Source: Daphnia carinata (lineage: Eukaryota; Arthropoda; Branchiopoda; Diplostraca; Daphniidae). Taken from it: a DNA stretch of 64,000 bases. A program made the position numbers and the translations under genes. The DNA is taken from contig NW_026712514.1 of the NCBI RefSeq assembly GCF_022539665.2, forward strand, positions 1-64,000. Direction: 5' to 3'. A model generated the notes under the pieces. The model had not been told where the DNA came from, made no database searches, and saw nothing but the letters and a program-made list of their open reading frames with translations. Shown in pieces: positions 1 to 10,457 of this stretch (positions are counted from its first letter, which is position 1; the number at the start of each line of letters is the position of its first letter).

Positions 1-18
1 TGTTAAGTATTGTAAGTA

Positions 19-1164
19 GGGGAGGTAGGGCGTGGTTGGAACACAAAACTTATTTTTGTTCCGTACGATTACAAAAATCGTCCAAGTAAACTAAAAAATA
101 TATAGATTTGTAGCTAATTATCTCAGCTACATAACCGTATTTTTTTTTGGGTGGGTTCGGCAAAGATTAACATCTGCTATGCGTAAAAAACTGGATGTAC
201 CCCAAGTTGTTTCAATTGCCAATTCTACTCGGCAATTGAAACAGGGCGTCTGGGCAATTGAAACGTGGGTTTTCCCATAAGAGAGCTCCCGATTTTATGA
301 AGAAACTAAAATGGCGATATCTCAGAATCTGGGATACGTATTTTGATGAATTTTTTACAGTAATATAGAGAATCTTAATCTTTATTTTTTAAGATATTTT
401 ATAACTTTCTATACTAACTAAATATTTTTTAAATGAATTTTAGTAGTTTTCTGAATTAGGTTCAGAAAACCGTCAGTAATTCAAAGAACGGGTAATAGTA
501 TGGAGATCAAATTTTTATAATCGAATATTGCATGTCCAGCCTTACATCATAATTGTTGTTAATGTCCTTAATTTAATTTTTAAAATTTAATTTCTTTCGT
601 CAACGTTGTAAATAAAAGCGCAAACATTGTGGCAGACGACAAATGCCAGCCACCCAGCAGACGAAATAAAACACAAAATAAACAATAATTGAAAAAAGAG
701 CTCTGCTAATACGCTGCGTAGGGAACACTGTTGCCAGACTACATTAAAGGAGACGCGCATACGGAAGGGTCGCAATTGGAACAAGGTGTTCCAACTGCTC
801 CGACCATGGGTCTTCACGGAGTTTTAATGTTTATGGGGGATAAAATTTAGCTAGGAAAAAATTAATGTTATCAATTTATAGCTTAATGAACGACGAACGA
901 TTTAAGACCTTTTTAAATGATTTTCTCCATCGTTTTAGATGTGAAAACGAAAAAATTGCCTGCGAAAAAACAAAAAATGGACAGTCAAAAAACAATTTTC
1001 AGGGATAACTCGAAAACGTTTGGAGTCTAAAGCCTCCAATTTTTTCTAAAAATGTAGAACCCTAATTCCCGTTATTTCAAATTTTTTAAACGAAATCTCT
1101 TGCATACTTTAAGTGGTAGAATTTTTGTTTCAATTGCCGCGTGTTCCAATTGCGCCCTACCTCC
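19..1164. mobile_element. Inverted-repeat DNA element with TTGGAACA motifs
   Basis: The two ends form imperfect terminal inverted repeats. The left end reads GGGGAGGTAGGGCG then TTGGAACAC, and the right end is its complement around 1139-1164. Related words (CAATTGAAAC, TTGGAACA) recur inside near 225-270, 770-800 and 1130. The flanks tgtaagta (11-18) and tctaagtt (1165-1172) match at 6 of 8 bases and could be a decayed 8-bp target duplication. No transposase frame is seen, so it would be a non-autonomous element. Family not recognised. Confidence 0.5.
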
Positions 1165-1364
1165 TCTAAGTTAGATAAATATTGTCTGCATGCTTAGTAT
1201 ATTATAATTAATACTAATCATGCAAACATTTTATTTAACATGAATGAAATAGCTAACCAGAAAATTTGCTTTTAATCAATTTACAAGCACTAACTAGGAC
1301 GATTGAAGTTTTCAATGAAATGTGCAAAAAACATTGTAATTTTTGTAAATTATTATTAAACTGT

Positions 1365-1436
1365 GGGGTTGTAACTCAGTGGTAGAGTGTTCGATTTGCA
1401 TGTGAAAAGTCCGGAGTTCAATCCTCCGCAACTCCA
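1365..1436 (+). tRNA. tRNA-Ala(TGC)-like gene, diverged
   Basis: The 72-nt cloverleaf has acceptor GGGGTTG/CAACTCC with the G3:U70 pair that marks tRNA-Ala, the loop TTTGCAT giving anticodon TGC, and a T-arm closed by CGGAG/CTCCG. The anticodon stem TTCGA/GTGAA has an A31xG39 mismatch, so it may be decaying. About 150 nt on each side resembles the 836-bp array unit further right, so this is an old dispersed copy. Confidence 0.65.
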
Positions 1437-1973
1437 ATAAAAAATAAGTTAAAGATTGATAGAGAATACGTCCAAGTTTACTCTTTAAAGAACAATATTT
1501 TGAATTATTTGGCTATATAAATGTTAGACCAATAAATGCAGCACTCAAATAAAATTAAGTGTAATTTATATCTGAAAATGATAAAATGGAATAATGCGAC
1601 AAAAGAAACCAGAATAATAAAAGTTAATAAAATAAATTACCAAAAAACGTCATCATTTCAATAAGCTTGACAATTTTTTCAAGCGGTTGTAACCAATACA
1701 TCAAAACAAAGATACCAATTGAAAGAAACACGACTGCAACATTATCAACGATTTTAGAAGGCTAGTAACAAATTAAAGCTATAAGTATTGTTTATATTTT
1801 TGGTATATTATAATAAATACCAAGCATGCACACATTTTATTTAAGATAAATGAAAAAGCTAACCAGAAAATTTGCTTTTAATCTATTTACAAGCACTAAC
1901 TAGGACGACTGAAGTTTTTGAATGAAATGGGCAAAAAAAACGTTGTAATTTGTGTAAATTCTTTTCAAAATAT

Positions 1974-2045
1974 GGGGTTGTAACTCAGTGGTAGAGTGTT
2001 TGCTTTGCATGCGAAAAGTCTGGAGTTCAATCCTCCGCAACTCCA
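1974..2045 (+). tRNA. tRNA-Ala(TGC), diverged copy
   Basis: The acceptor is GGGGTTG/CAACTCC with G3:U70, the anticodon stem is TTTGC/GCGAA, the loop TTTGCAT gives TGC, and the T-stem TGGAG/CTCCG has one wobble pair. It lies 609 bp after the previous gene in similarly diverged array-type flanks, and could still be functional. Confidence 0.7.
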
Positions 2046-2329
2046 AATAAGTATTTGGTGATAGCTGAAATTTGTAATTCGCGTTGTGGAAAACGAAACT
2101 TTTCAGTCCCATTTTTACAAGCTTAGAAAATATTGCAATTAGCAGATTATTCCAACAATGTTAATAAGGTTTGATAGAGACTACGTCCAAGTTGATCATT
2201 TAAAGAACAATATTTTGCATTATTTGTAGGTTACATAAATGATAGGTCCATAAGTGCAGCGCTCATATAAAATTAAGTGTAATTTTTATCTGAAAATAAT
2301 GTAAATGGATAATAAAAAAAACAACCGGA

Positions 2330-3780
2330 GCTCTGTTGTTGAAAAAAGAAGTACAAACCCATTCTTTAAAAGCCATCTATACCTCCTAGGTAGAAAGTAA
2401 AGCAGAAACCGTCATCATCTCGGTCGCTCCTGTTTAACCATCTACCCCAATTGGATGGCAGCTCGGTTGAATTTCGTCATGGAATCGCTTGCTTTCAAGA
2501 ACCGTCTATATACTAAGGTTTATCTACAAGGGTCGTCCCACAAAGAGAACACAAATGAAAATCCTATCCAGAAAGAAGACGAAAAAAAATAATGGTAGAC
2601 CATTTATCCCACTAACGAATTAATGGTAGACCATTTAAAAGGAATTGATAAAAACGGAGCTGCATATTTATAGGCATCTCCACAAAGAAATTTATTTAAA
2701 AGCGTTTCAAGAACTACAAGACAGGCAACAATCACACCACAAGGAAAAAAATTGCCGCACTCCGTTCCAAATGGGATGAATGAGACCAATTAATCAGAGG
2801 GACAGGAAGGGTCGAGTTAGCGCTGAGAGACAGGGATATTGAACCTCCCATCCTATTGCTCGCTTATCATCCAATCGTAAAGTTAATCATCAAACACAGA
2901 CATGTCTCACGGAAACATGCTGGAGTGAAAACCACCCTTTTGCGCTCTCATAGTCCTATTTACCATCCCGTACAAGAGAGCCAAAGTAGCCCCATTTATT
3001 ACTAGCCCTCTCGACTGTCCGGAAACTTTTTGCGAGTTTTCCATTCGCGGGCAAGGCCCCTTTAAATTGCAACATAGAATCGTACAACGCGTTGGACCGT
3101 TTCACAGAGTTCAGCAAAACGTTTCGGCCAAGCGGTTTAGCGTGAAGCCACCCAGAGATCCTGCCGGCCAAAAGTGCAAGGATTTGTGTACACACGGCCA
3201 AAGCGTTGCCTTTTTACTAGTGATATTTCCCCCTGCCAACCCCGAGTTCCCCATCCCGCGATGATTCAAAAATACAAACATCAGTCTAAAAATCAGTGTA
3301 AATACTTCACTCCGACGAAACGGCTACAGGTTGTGATGAAAAGTGCATCGACAGGAAAAAAAAGGTCGTACTATATTATTTCATGAATGGAAGGTAATAG
3401 TAATGAATATCTTGTTACTTCTAATATTTTACATCGGGCTTTGCTACTCTATTTCTCGCAGGAGAAATATTCAAAGACTACAAATAAAAAATCATCCTCA
3501 AACTTCAACTCTCGAAGAAGTCTAAATGCAGTGCTAAACACTAAGGTATTTAATTTGTACTATGTGACAAGATTATCTTTGAAAATTTATCAATGCCATT
3601 TGTTTCATTGTTTAGATGAGCCAATTGAGTAAGAGAACAATGCCCATATGCCGGTACTTCAGATTTCCAAGAATGAAGTTGTGTATTCCAACCACATAAG
3701 TATTTATGGATTAATTGCAACACCCTTGCTTGCATTTCAAGTTGGACCACCTTTTTGCAATGTCGTGGACAAAATATATT
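2330..3780. other. Intergenic DNA, no gene recognised
   Basis: Short frames occur on both strands (for example 81 codons on the minus strand at 2956-3201), but none has a recognisable domain, start context or splice structure. The part around 2960-3260 is richer in GC than its surroundings and may be a relic of a mobile element. Confidence 0.4.
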
Positions 3781-3792
3781 GATGACAATAAC

Positions 3793-4536
3793 CAAAACGG
3801 GGTATGAGATCCTACTGCGTTACAAGTTGAGGAAATTTTATCAGGTATCCAGCCCGATGTCTGCAAAAAGCTTGACACTTTTTCCAAGTAAGTTATTAAG
3901 AACCATTCTCTTACATCTTGCATCGTAAGTAAATTTACTGCATGTAGACATCGGCTGTTAAAAATTATCTTAATAACTCTTCATAGGAACATGACTTGCA
4001 TTCTGGATACCCAGTACCTACCGCTGGATCAACTAATGAAAAGAAAAAGTACATTCGTGAGGCAAAAGAAGTTCCAAATGACATCGATGTAAGTATGTAT
4101 TTAAACCAATTTTCGTGTCCATTAATTGCCCATGTCAGCCCGGCCAGCGAAAGTATATTTTGCATGCAGACTGTTATTTGTATCAAATTTCATGTTCCTT
4201 TTTGTTGCCATAGCTGTAAAAAAATCTCTGTCTCTCCAACACCTAGTTAATCAAATCCAAGAACGGAATGGCAAATAAACGTTTTCAGAAGGTGAATACA
4301 ACAATTGAGGAAAATGAAAACGTTGCCAAGTTAACTGCAATAATATAGTTCTGCCACATCGTTACGAACGAAACCTATTATGTACCTAACGTTGCATGGT
4401 AAAGTAAGTATTTTACACTTATTGTCAATGTGCGGAGTAAATTATTGAAAATTCAATTTGAGGAATTTTCAGCTGACAACTCTCGTTCCTCTAAGTATAG
4501 CGGAGAATGAAATCATTGGTGGAGCACGAAGGCAAG
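3793..4536 (+). pseudogene. Possible gene fragment, exon-like segments
   Basis: Several protein-like segments are bounded by consensus splice signals. One ends at a CAA|GTAAGT donor at 3888; one runs 3987-4088 between TCATAG and GATGTAAGT; one begins after TTTTCAG near 4288; one runs 4473-4536 between TTTTCAG and CAAGGTAAAT and reads LTTLVPLSIAENEIIGG. No start codon can be placed, the reading phase between segments is ambiguous, and I do not recognise the protein. It may be a real gene of unknown family or a decayed copy. Confidence 0.3.
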
Positions 4537-4539
4537 GTA

Positions 4540-5160
4540 AATCTAATATTAAATTAGTGCTTTTGTAAAATTTCTTTTAAATGTTTTTATTACATTTCAA
4601 AGGTCTTAAAAGTAGTGAAACGAGCCAGCACTTGAAGTCTTTCAAAACTGCTTCGTGTCTGGTGCTGTAAAAGTGAACAGAAATCTCAATTACTGCTAAA
4701 AATAGTATTAACCGTACAATGTTTCCTATTCGGAATTCAATTCGATTGAATTTCCCTCCACCAAGAACTGCCCTGTTAAATTTCTCGCTCATGTAAACGG
4801 AATTTTTAGGATGTCATTTAATCCCGAATGCCATATGTACGTTTAAACTAGAAATGAATTTTATAATAAACGGAAAGCAGTGTATGGTTGCACAATCAAA
4901 ATTTTTCCGTATTTTAGTTAAACTCCGACTATTACAACTGGTAAGTAAAGCCGTATGCTATTAAATCTAAACAAAAAAATCGAATTAATAAATTCCAATC
5001 CTTGAAAATGTTGTCTGATTCGGCGGTGGTTGGTGAAAGTTTTTTTCAATATTCTGGTTATTAAATCTCAAAATTAAATAGATTTTTGCAATCACGAGAT
5101 GCACAGGCTCGCTTCGATTCCAATAAGTGCATTTTGTTTTTTTTCAGTAATAGAGAAAAA
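4540..5160. other. Intergenic DNA, nothing recognised
   Basis: AT-rich sequence with no convincing coding region, RNA gene or repeat. Confidence 0.4.
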
Positions 5161-5162
5161 AA

Positions 5163-5315
5163 AATTATCAATTTAGGCTCTATCATAAGTTAAAATTTAC
5201 GAAATTTAACAGAAATGGTTAGCATTTTTTCCTTCTCAATTTCTCATTTTTATTTTTACAATTTTTTTATTTTTTCATTAATTTTTAACTTATGATAGAG
5301 CCTAAATTAATAATT
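5163..5315. repeat. Short fold-back element (MITE-like)
   Basis: Two arms of about 35 nt (5163-5197 and 5280-5315) are near-perfect inverted copies sharing the core TTTAGGCTCTATCATAAGTT. They are separated by 82 nt of T-rich DNA. This is the form of a miniature inverted-repeat element. No clear target duplication was identified. Confidence 0.6.
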
Positions 5316-6001
5316 TATATTTTAGCCTTCATTTTAAAGAAAGGGAAAGACAGCTAAAGTTCCAAAGTTTGCGACACTCGTTGGGGGGTTATTCCTTATT
5401 AATGCTAAGCAAAAAAGCATTTATTGGAATTCTTATCATCTCAAGCATCTAGCGATATCCAAAAATTCTTTTTATTTGGACTTTTTGATAGAATTTATGA
5501 ATGCTATAGATATATCAACTACCCTGAATAATAATAATTCGCTGTAAGCTGAATATCACCAGTTTGGTTATGGATTCATTCAAATTGTTCTGAATTTTCT
5601 TTTGTAAAAACGTCAATATTTCATTTCTATCTCTTTAGATAACCTGCCAACTTCATTGTTTTTTTTTAATATATACGATATATATATACAATATATATTA
5701 TACGATATATAAATATATACGATATTCTTCAGATGTTTTTGAATAACAAGTGCGATGGGAACGAACATCATCTTCTGCAAGCTACAAGATGGCACTATCG
5801 CTAGGCTTCGATACAATATCATTGGACTGGCTATTCAAAACTGGATGGCAGAAAGCATTAAACATTGCACGCCTATTTCGAGCAATTTCATAACGTTACC
5901 ATGTATTTCTTCATAGTTATCCTGGACAGCGTCACGATAGTCAAAGTTTTCTCTCTTTTTCACATTTTTTCGCACTACTAATTTGACACAAACGCGGATT
6001 G
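5316..6001. other. Intergenic DNA with an AT microsatellite
   Basis: No gene seen. Positions 5670-5730 form an ATATATACGAT-type simple repeat that is nearly self-complementary. The frames crossing it are low complexity and not credible genes. Confidence 0.5.
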
Positions 6002-6120
6002 GCGGAGAAAAAGGCCCAACAAAAAGGCCCATACGAAAAAGGCACACACGAAAAAGGCCCACTTTTTTTCCAAATTGAAAAGTGGGCCTTTTTCTCCTTG
6101 GACTGGGCCTTTTTCTTCGC
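6002..6120. repeat. 119-bp fold-back with GGCCC/AAAAA motifs
   Basis: The 17-nt ends GCGGAGAAAAAGGCCCA and the complement of the right end (GCGAAGAAAAAGGCCCA) match at 16 of 17 bases. The word AAAAAGGCCCA recurs four times on the left and in inverse on the right, with a central palindrome around AAGTGGGCC. It resembles the other two motif-repeat elements in the window in style but not in sequence. Confidence 0.55.
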
Positions 6121-7229
6121 TTAATTTATATGTTCCAACATACTTTAATTTGTTTCAAAACGTATTTCCCACCTCCTATTCCGTGGAAGTTGAAATGTAC
6201 AAAGGTTGCTGAAACCGTGACCTTCTATAAGGTTTGCCGATATGAAACAAAGTTAGCGTATGTACGCTAGTTAATCTTTGATTATTTATTCGGTAGCAAT
6301 CTTATTTCGGATTATGTTAGTATTTATCTATTGCTTATATCCCGTTAAATAAAGTTCACTTTTCACAATTTTTGTTTATTGAACTACTTTAGCTTCTTTA
6401 AATATAATATGAGAAATATATGTTTTTCACACTTAGCCTTGTTCTGTCCACCCTCTTTGATCATGCCCCCCCCAGCCATTAGTCCATCTCCCTTATAACT
6501 TCCCTTTGTCGATACTTATGCCATAGGTAAAGACCACTGATTTGTTGTGAATACGGAAACTGAATGAGTTCCGCGTGGCTTTTGTGGTTGCTGGGAACAA
6601 AGATATGTTAATACGAAGACTAGTTTATTATTATTAACATTTGATAAATAATTTTTATAGGAAGAACATTACAAACTTAAACTATCGTTTGAGATAAGGA
6701 CAAATAAAAACTATTATAATTCAATATTGATTCTCATACCATTTATTTCCTTATCACATTTTCAATTCTTTTCACGATTACAAAGAGCCCAATAAATATA
6801 TTAAAATCATAACCTACTGCTATAATTATGCCAAGTGGTTACTGCTGACTGTTATCTTGGAGTGCTTTTCAGCAAAGCAATAAATAGTTCGAGCAAAACT
6901 GGAATATTCAATTTGCGTAGGAACGTCTATGAGCCACAGTTTTCTACCATGAAGGACTTTGTTTTGTGAGACTGTTATTAGTGAAGACGCTAAACCTTAT
7001 AAAATGAATCTAAGATTTTTTTTCTTAAAATTTTCCAAGATCATGGAAGGCATGCCAGTGTATTTTTTTTTAAAACTATAACGACATGGCTTGCACATGA
7101 AAGAACACGAGTTTAGCTCATCCATGAGTCAGTATCAGTATTTAATATGATAAATTTTACTTTTTTAAATTTGGTTTAATCACTTTATATTTTTCCTTTT
7201 CAGTTTCCTTTTTTTAAATGTTGGCTTTT
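6121..7229. other. Intergenic DNA, nothing recognised
   Basis: AT-rich DNA without a supported gene. C-rich and T-rich tracts occur near 6460 and 7190-7270. Confidence 0.4.
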
Positions 7230-8054
7230 CTCTTTATCTGTTGTTATTCCTTTCTCTTTTCCTTTTCTTCGATGCGTTCAGCCCAATTTTTTTTTACTTT
7301 CTGATTTGATTTATCTCGTTTCTTAATATATTTGTCAAGCAATTCCACAGTCTTCTACCTATTGCAATACAGAAAAATTAAAAGTTTTTAACATCTTACA
7401 AATGTGTTTGTCAAATTGATAGTTTACCTGCAATCCTTCAGCTATTTGAAGAGCACCATTTCATGCAAGTTTCTCTTCAATGCTTCTTGCATTCTCAACT
7501 TCAGCTGGGCCTACCAAGATTTTCACGTTTGGTTTAAGTTTTTTTCCATTTTAATCATTGCCACTTATTGATCTAAAGTGGTCTTTTTCAGAATGTGTGA
7601 GGGATTAAAAAATTCCATAAAACCAAATGTGCTGATAACTAGGCAGCCTTCACGGTGTAAAATTGGTGTTGGCATTGTACTTGCTACTCTTGGTTCAGGA
7701 ATTTCTGTTTCGACAAACTCTGAAAGACCAGAGGTTGATAACACTGATGTTGCCTTGGTGGCTCGTGCAAGTTTGGCAATTCAGGACCTCTTCTTCTTAT
7801 TTTTCCTTTTTAATTTGTTCTTCATTTCATCTAACTTTGATTTGGTTTTTGTCTTCTTATCAGATAAATCCAGCTTTTTCCTGAAAATCAATGGAGTAAA
7901 CTGGCCGTTTTACTCAAATGTATAGGTTAACACATACCTGTGAAGTGTGTGAGTTTAGCTGTTGGACGTTCTTCCATTTCTTCAGGATTGTAAGTACGGT
8001 TCCTGGTTCCAATTTTTTGGAAAGAACTATTGTGGTCAACACCAGCTTTATTAC
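7230..8054 (-). pseudogene. Remnant of a Lys-rich protein gene cut by an LTR
   Basis: Reading leftward from 8054, coding-like sequence runs to a CACAG|GTATGT donor at 7938, crosses a 57-nt intron, and resumes at 7880 after TTTTCAG with a Lys-rich segment (LDLSDKKTKTKSKLDEMKNK). It then meets a TGA. Further left are a segment with PNVKILVGPAEVENARSIEE (about 7470-7530), an intron-like stretch, and a charged tail with KNWAERIEEKEKRKE near 7235-7330. The lysine-rich composition suggests a nucleolar or ribosome-assembly protein, but I cannot name it. In-frame stops and the abrupt loss of its 5' part at the retroelement LTR (8055) indicate a broken copy. Confidence 0.45.
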
Positions 8055-8898
8055 TGTAACGAAGCCAATATACGTCTTCTTATATTCTCATGCTTCCACT
8101 TATATCTTATACCTATATTCTCTTCTGCAACATCTTTAATAAGTAATTAGTATAAACATGTCAATTGCAACACCATATATACGCAACACGGGTGACCTAG
8201 ATGAACACCTGCTAGCTAGATGACGCATCCATGTGTCATCAGCATCACGCCACTTATAAAACATTTTGATTGGTGGCACGGGCGACGCCCATCATCACAC
8301 CATTATCACGCCATTTTAAACATCGCTGATTGGTGGTAAATATTCGCACAGCAACTCACCAATGTGCCAATATGCAAAGTGTAATCGTGAACCCAAAATA
8401 TGAAAAAGATCAGACAAGAACTTGCATCTGAGTAAGGTAGTCGCCTGAATTATTCTTGTTGCTCTTATCTTTTGGTTAATAGTATTGCGTAGTAAACTGT
8501 ACTCTTTCATGTAAACTTTATTTGTTTAACTTGCTTTAATTTATATCTGTTCGAACTTAGTTATTCTTGGACAGTGCATTTGTCCTTTTCTTAAACACTT
8601 GTTCAATCTATTTGATTGTGAATTGACTTCGTGAGCGTGAGGTTATCTCGTTCGCTTCCGTGTCGATATCTTTCCGCTACCCACTCGTGTTATCACGGTA
8701 AGACTTGGTTATAATTGTCTCTCTTTCTCTCTTTAGTTTCCCTACTGTATCTTTATTTCTCTTTATGTTCTTGCTTAATGTAGTATGCTTACTCTAGAAT
8801 AATAAATCCATCATTGTGGGAAATACGCCTCCGAGCTCGTTATTTCCTTTTGTCTTAATACAGTAAAGTCAGACTTCCCACAGGGAAGATGCTTTACA
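8055..8898 (+). mobile_element. E1 5' LTR (844 bp)
   Basis: It begins TGTAACG and ends CTTTACA, the TG...CA form of LTRs. The whole stretch reappears in inverse orientation at 22843-23659 with small indels, which fixes the boundaries. It contains an AATAAA signal near 8800 and is followed at once by a primer-binding site. The left edge lies against the broken Lys-rich gene (last bases TTAC). No matching 3' LTR is present downstream because E1 is truncated. Confidence 0.85.
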
Positions 8899-8901
8899 TA
8901 A

Positions 8902-8912
8902 TAGTGGCAGCG
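8902..8912 (+). promoter_or_regulatory. E1 primer-binding site
   Basis: TAGTGGCAGCG starts three bases after the LTR. It differs by one base from the E3 site TGGTGGCAGCG, which would pair with a tRNA ending CGCTGCCA plus the added CCA. Some animal tRNA-Leu genes end in CGCTGCCA; that assignment is inference. Confidence 0.6.
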
Positions 8913-8932
8913 TTTTTCAGAGCTCTACCACA

Positions 8933-10117
8933 ATGATGGAGGATGTTATGTCAGGTGGGCATAAACTTTGTCGTACACCTTTGAACACTCCGCTTTTTCC
9001 TGTAACACCCGTAGTGCAAATCAATGACGAAACGATTGCTAAGTTGATTATTTTCGAAAAATTGTCAGCTTCTACCGCGACCGTTCCGCATTCATCTCAA
9101 GGCAGTCAGACTTCAGATAAAGAAACATAAGCCATTAAACCATCTACTTCTCCCGTTTTAATTCCTAAAGTACAGACAGATAACACCCAGTTGAAGAAAT
9201 TGAGGTCTAACACCGCGTATGAGGGCGTAGCCCCATTAGTTAAAACTCCCACTAAGAAAATTTGGGGCCGTAGCAAAGCTTCCGTTACACCTACTCAGCC
9301 CGCACCGTCTGTTTATGCAAGGTTAGCTTCTCGTTTTTCTCCCATAAAATCACCTGTGGGAAACACATCAAAGACTAGTTTTCTCTCGAGCACTCTTTTA
9401 AGCTTTTTCCAAAAGAAAAGCCCAGTGAATGGACGGTCAACCGAAAGTGAGTCTCCATCACCTATACCACGAGATCACGACCAACCAATCGAGAATATTC
9501 CCGGCACCAACGAGTCAGTTACCGTCCCTACTACTGACGCTCAGGTACCTCAAGGAGAGGGAATTGGATTTCCAGTCAACCAATCCATTAATTTGGGAAC
9601 AACTACGATCGTTGATGCAAACAATCCGGCTGCGGTACCAATACCAAGCCAACGTGACAACGGATTTGAAAAACCCGAAGACACTCCTGAAAGCCTTGGG
9701 AGCAGTCCTGGAAACGATAGCAATTGGACAAACCAGGACAACGGCACAGGTTGCGGAGAACCAAGTGGCCGCGCTGACAGCAATCTTCACAACCTATGCG
9801 AGGGAGTTTACGATTTACCTACTAGGACAGACTTACAACATCGTCGAGTTACTGACATACACGCCGGCGAAGGACAAGGACCTGTTCAACTTTGTCCCCA
9901 AGGAAAGCTTGCTCAACAACCTCGAGGACAGGACATATTCCCTACTCGCAATCGAGATAGCGCAGTTCTCAACCTACCTAAAGGACACCCTGCGGGAGTA
10001 CCAGCTGAAGTTTCTCAAGGACACCCTCCACCTGGTCCCTTACCTAAGAAAAGTTCAGCCCATAAGCAGTTTGGAGGGATTATTGCCGGAACTGACATCG
10101 CTTCAGACCAAAATTAA
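8933..10117 (+). pseudogene. E1 gag-frame leader ORF, interrupted
   Basis: This frame begins with ATG at 8933, stops at TAA 9128-9130, reopens, and stops again at 10115-10117. It is the same reading frame as gag. In E3 the matching frame is continuous with gag (932 codons). The sequence is low in hydrophobic residues and rich in Pro, Ser, Asn and Lys, so the product would be largely disordered. A conserved island reads KLRSNTAYE. Similarity to E2 and E3 shows the frame was coding in the family; in E1 it is broken. Confidence 0.6.
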
Positions 10118-10457
10118 CAACTTCCAGACATCGGTGCAACCGGACGGGCAGCGAATAACGAAGGAAATCAGGGAAACACTCATTCCGGCTACCAACGAAT
10201 TGAGACAGTTGCTATCATACATTCCGAGGACCCAGGAAGAACAGCAAACCACGCCGAGTCCGCAGGAATCGCCGCTGTCGGAACGCATTCCGAAGAGAAG
10301 GCGAGCACGCCAAAGAAACCGGCCTTCCAACCAGTCACGCACTCAACACCCTCCTCAAGCCCAGCAATCCAATCAGCAGGAAGATCTGATAGCGCAACTG
10401 AGGCGATTACGAACAGCATTTCAGGACACCCTCAGAATTCACGGCGAAAGACGTTGA
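9429..10457 (+). CDS. E1 overprinted ORF (342 aa), unknown function
   Basis: This frame overlaps the gag-leader frame in a different phase and is intact in E1. Its product looks like a folded, mainly helical, Leu-rich protein with a basic Arg-rich tail near residues 285-310. Aligned ATGs, the shared block SQLPSLLLTL, and segments such as FNFVPKESL (E1) against FGFVPRKDI (E3) recur in all three elements, with lengths of 342 (E1) and 343 (E3) codons. Its stop lies 23 nt before the place where gag begins in E2 and E3. No known domain is recognised. It might be an extra structural or nucleic-acid-binding protein of the element; that is speculation. Confidence 0.6.
   Translation: MDGQPKVSLHHLYHEITTNQSRIFPAPTSQLPSLLLTLRYLKERELDFQSTNPLIWEQLRSLMQTIRLRYQYQANVTTDLKNPKTLLKALGAVLETIAIGQTRTTAQVAENQVAALTAIFTTYAREFTIYLLGQTYNIVELLTYTPAKDKDLFNFVPKESLLNNLEDRTYSLLAIEIAQFSTYLKDTLREYQLKFLKDTLHLVPYLRKVQPISSLEGLLPELTSLQTKINNFQTSVQPDGQRITKEIRETLIPATNELRQLLSYIPRTQEEQQTTPSPQESPLSERIPKRRRARQRNRPSNQSRTQHPPQAQQSNQQEDLIAQLRRLRTAFQDTLRIHGERR

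Noticed and set aside
2956-3264. Overlapping 65-81 codon frames on both strands
   Set aside because: No domain, no splice context and no conservation evidence; GC-richer DNA gives longer chance frames.
5640-5822. Minus-strand 69-codon frame across the ATATAT repeat
   Set aside because: Ile/Tyr repeat produced by the microsatellite.
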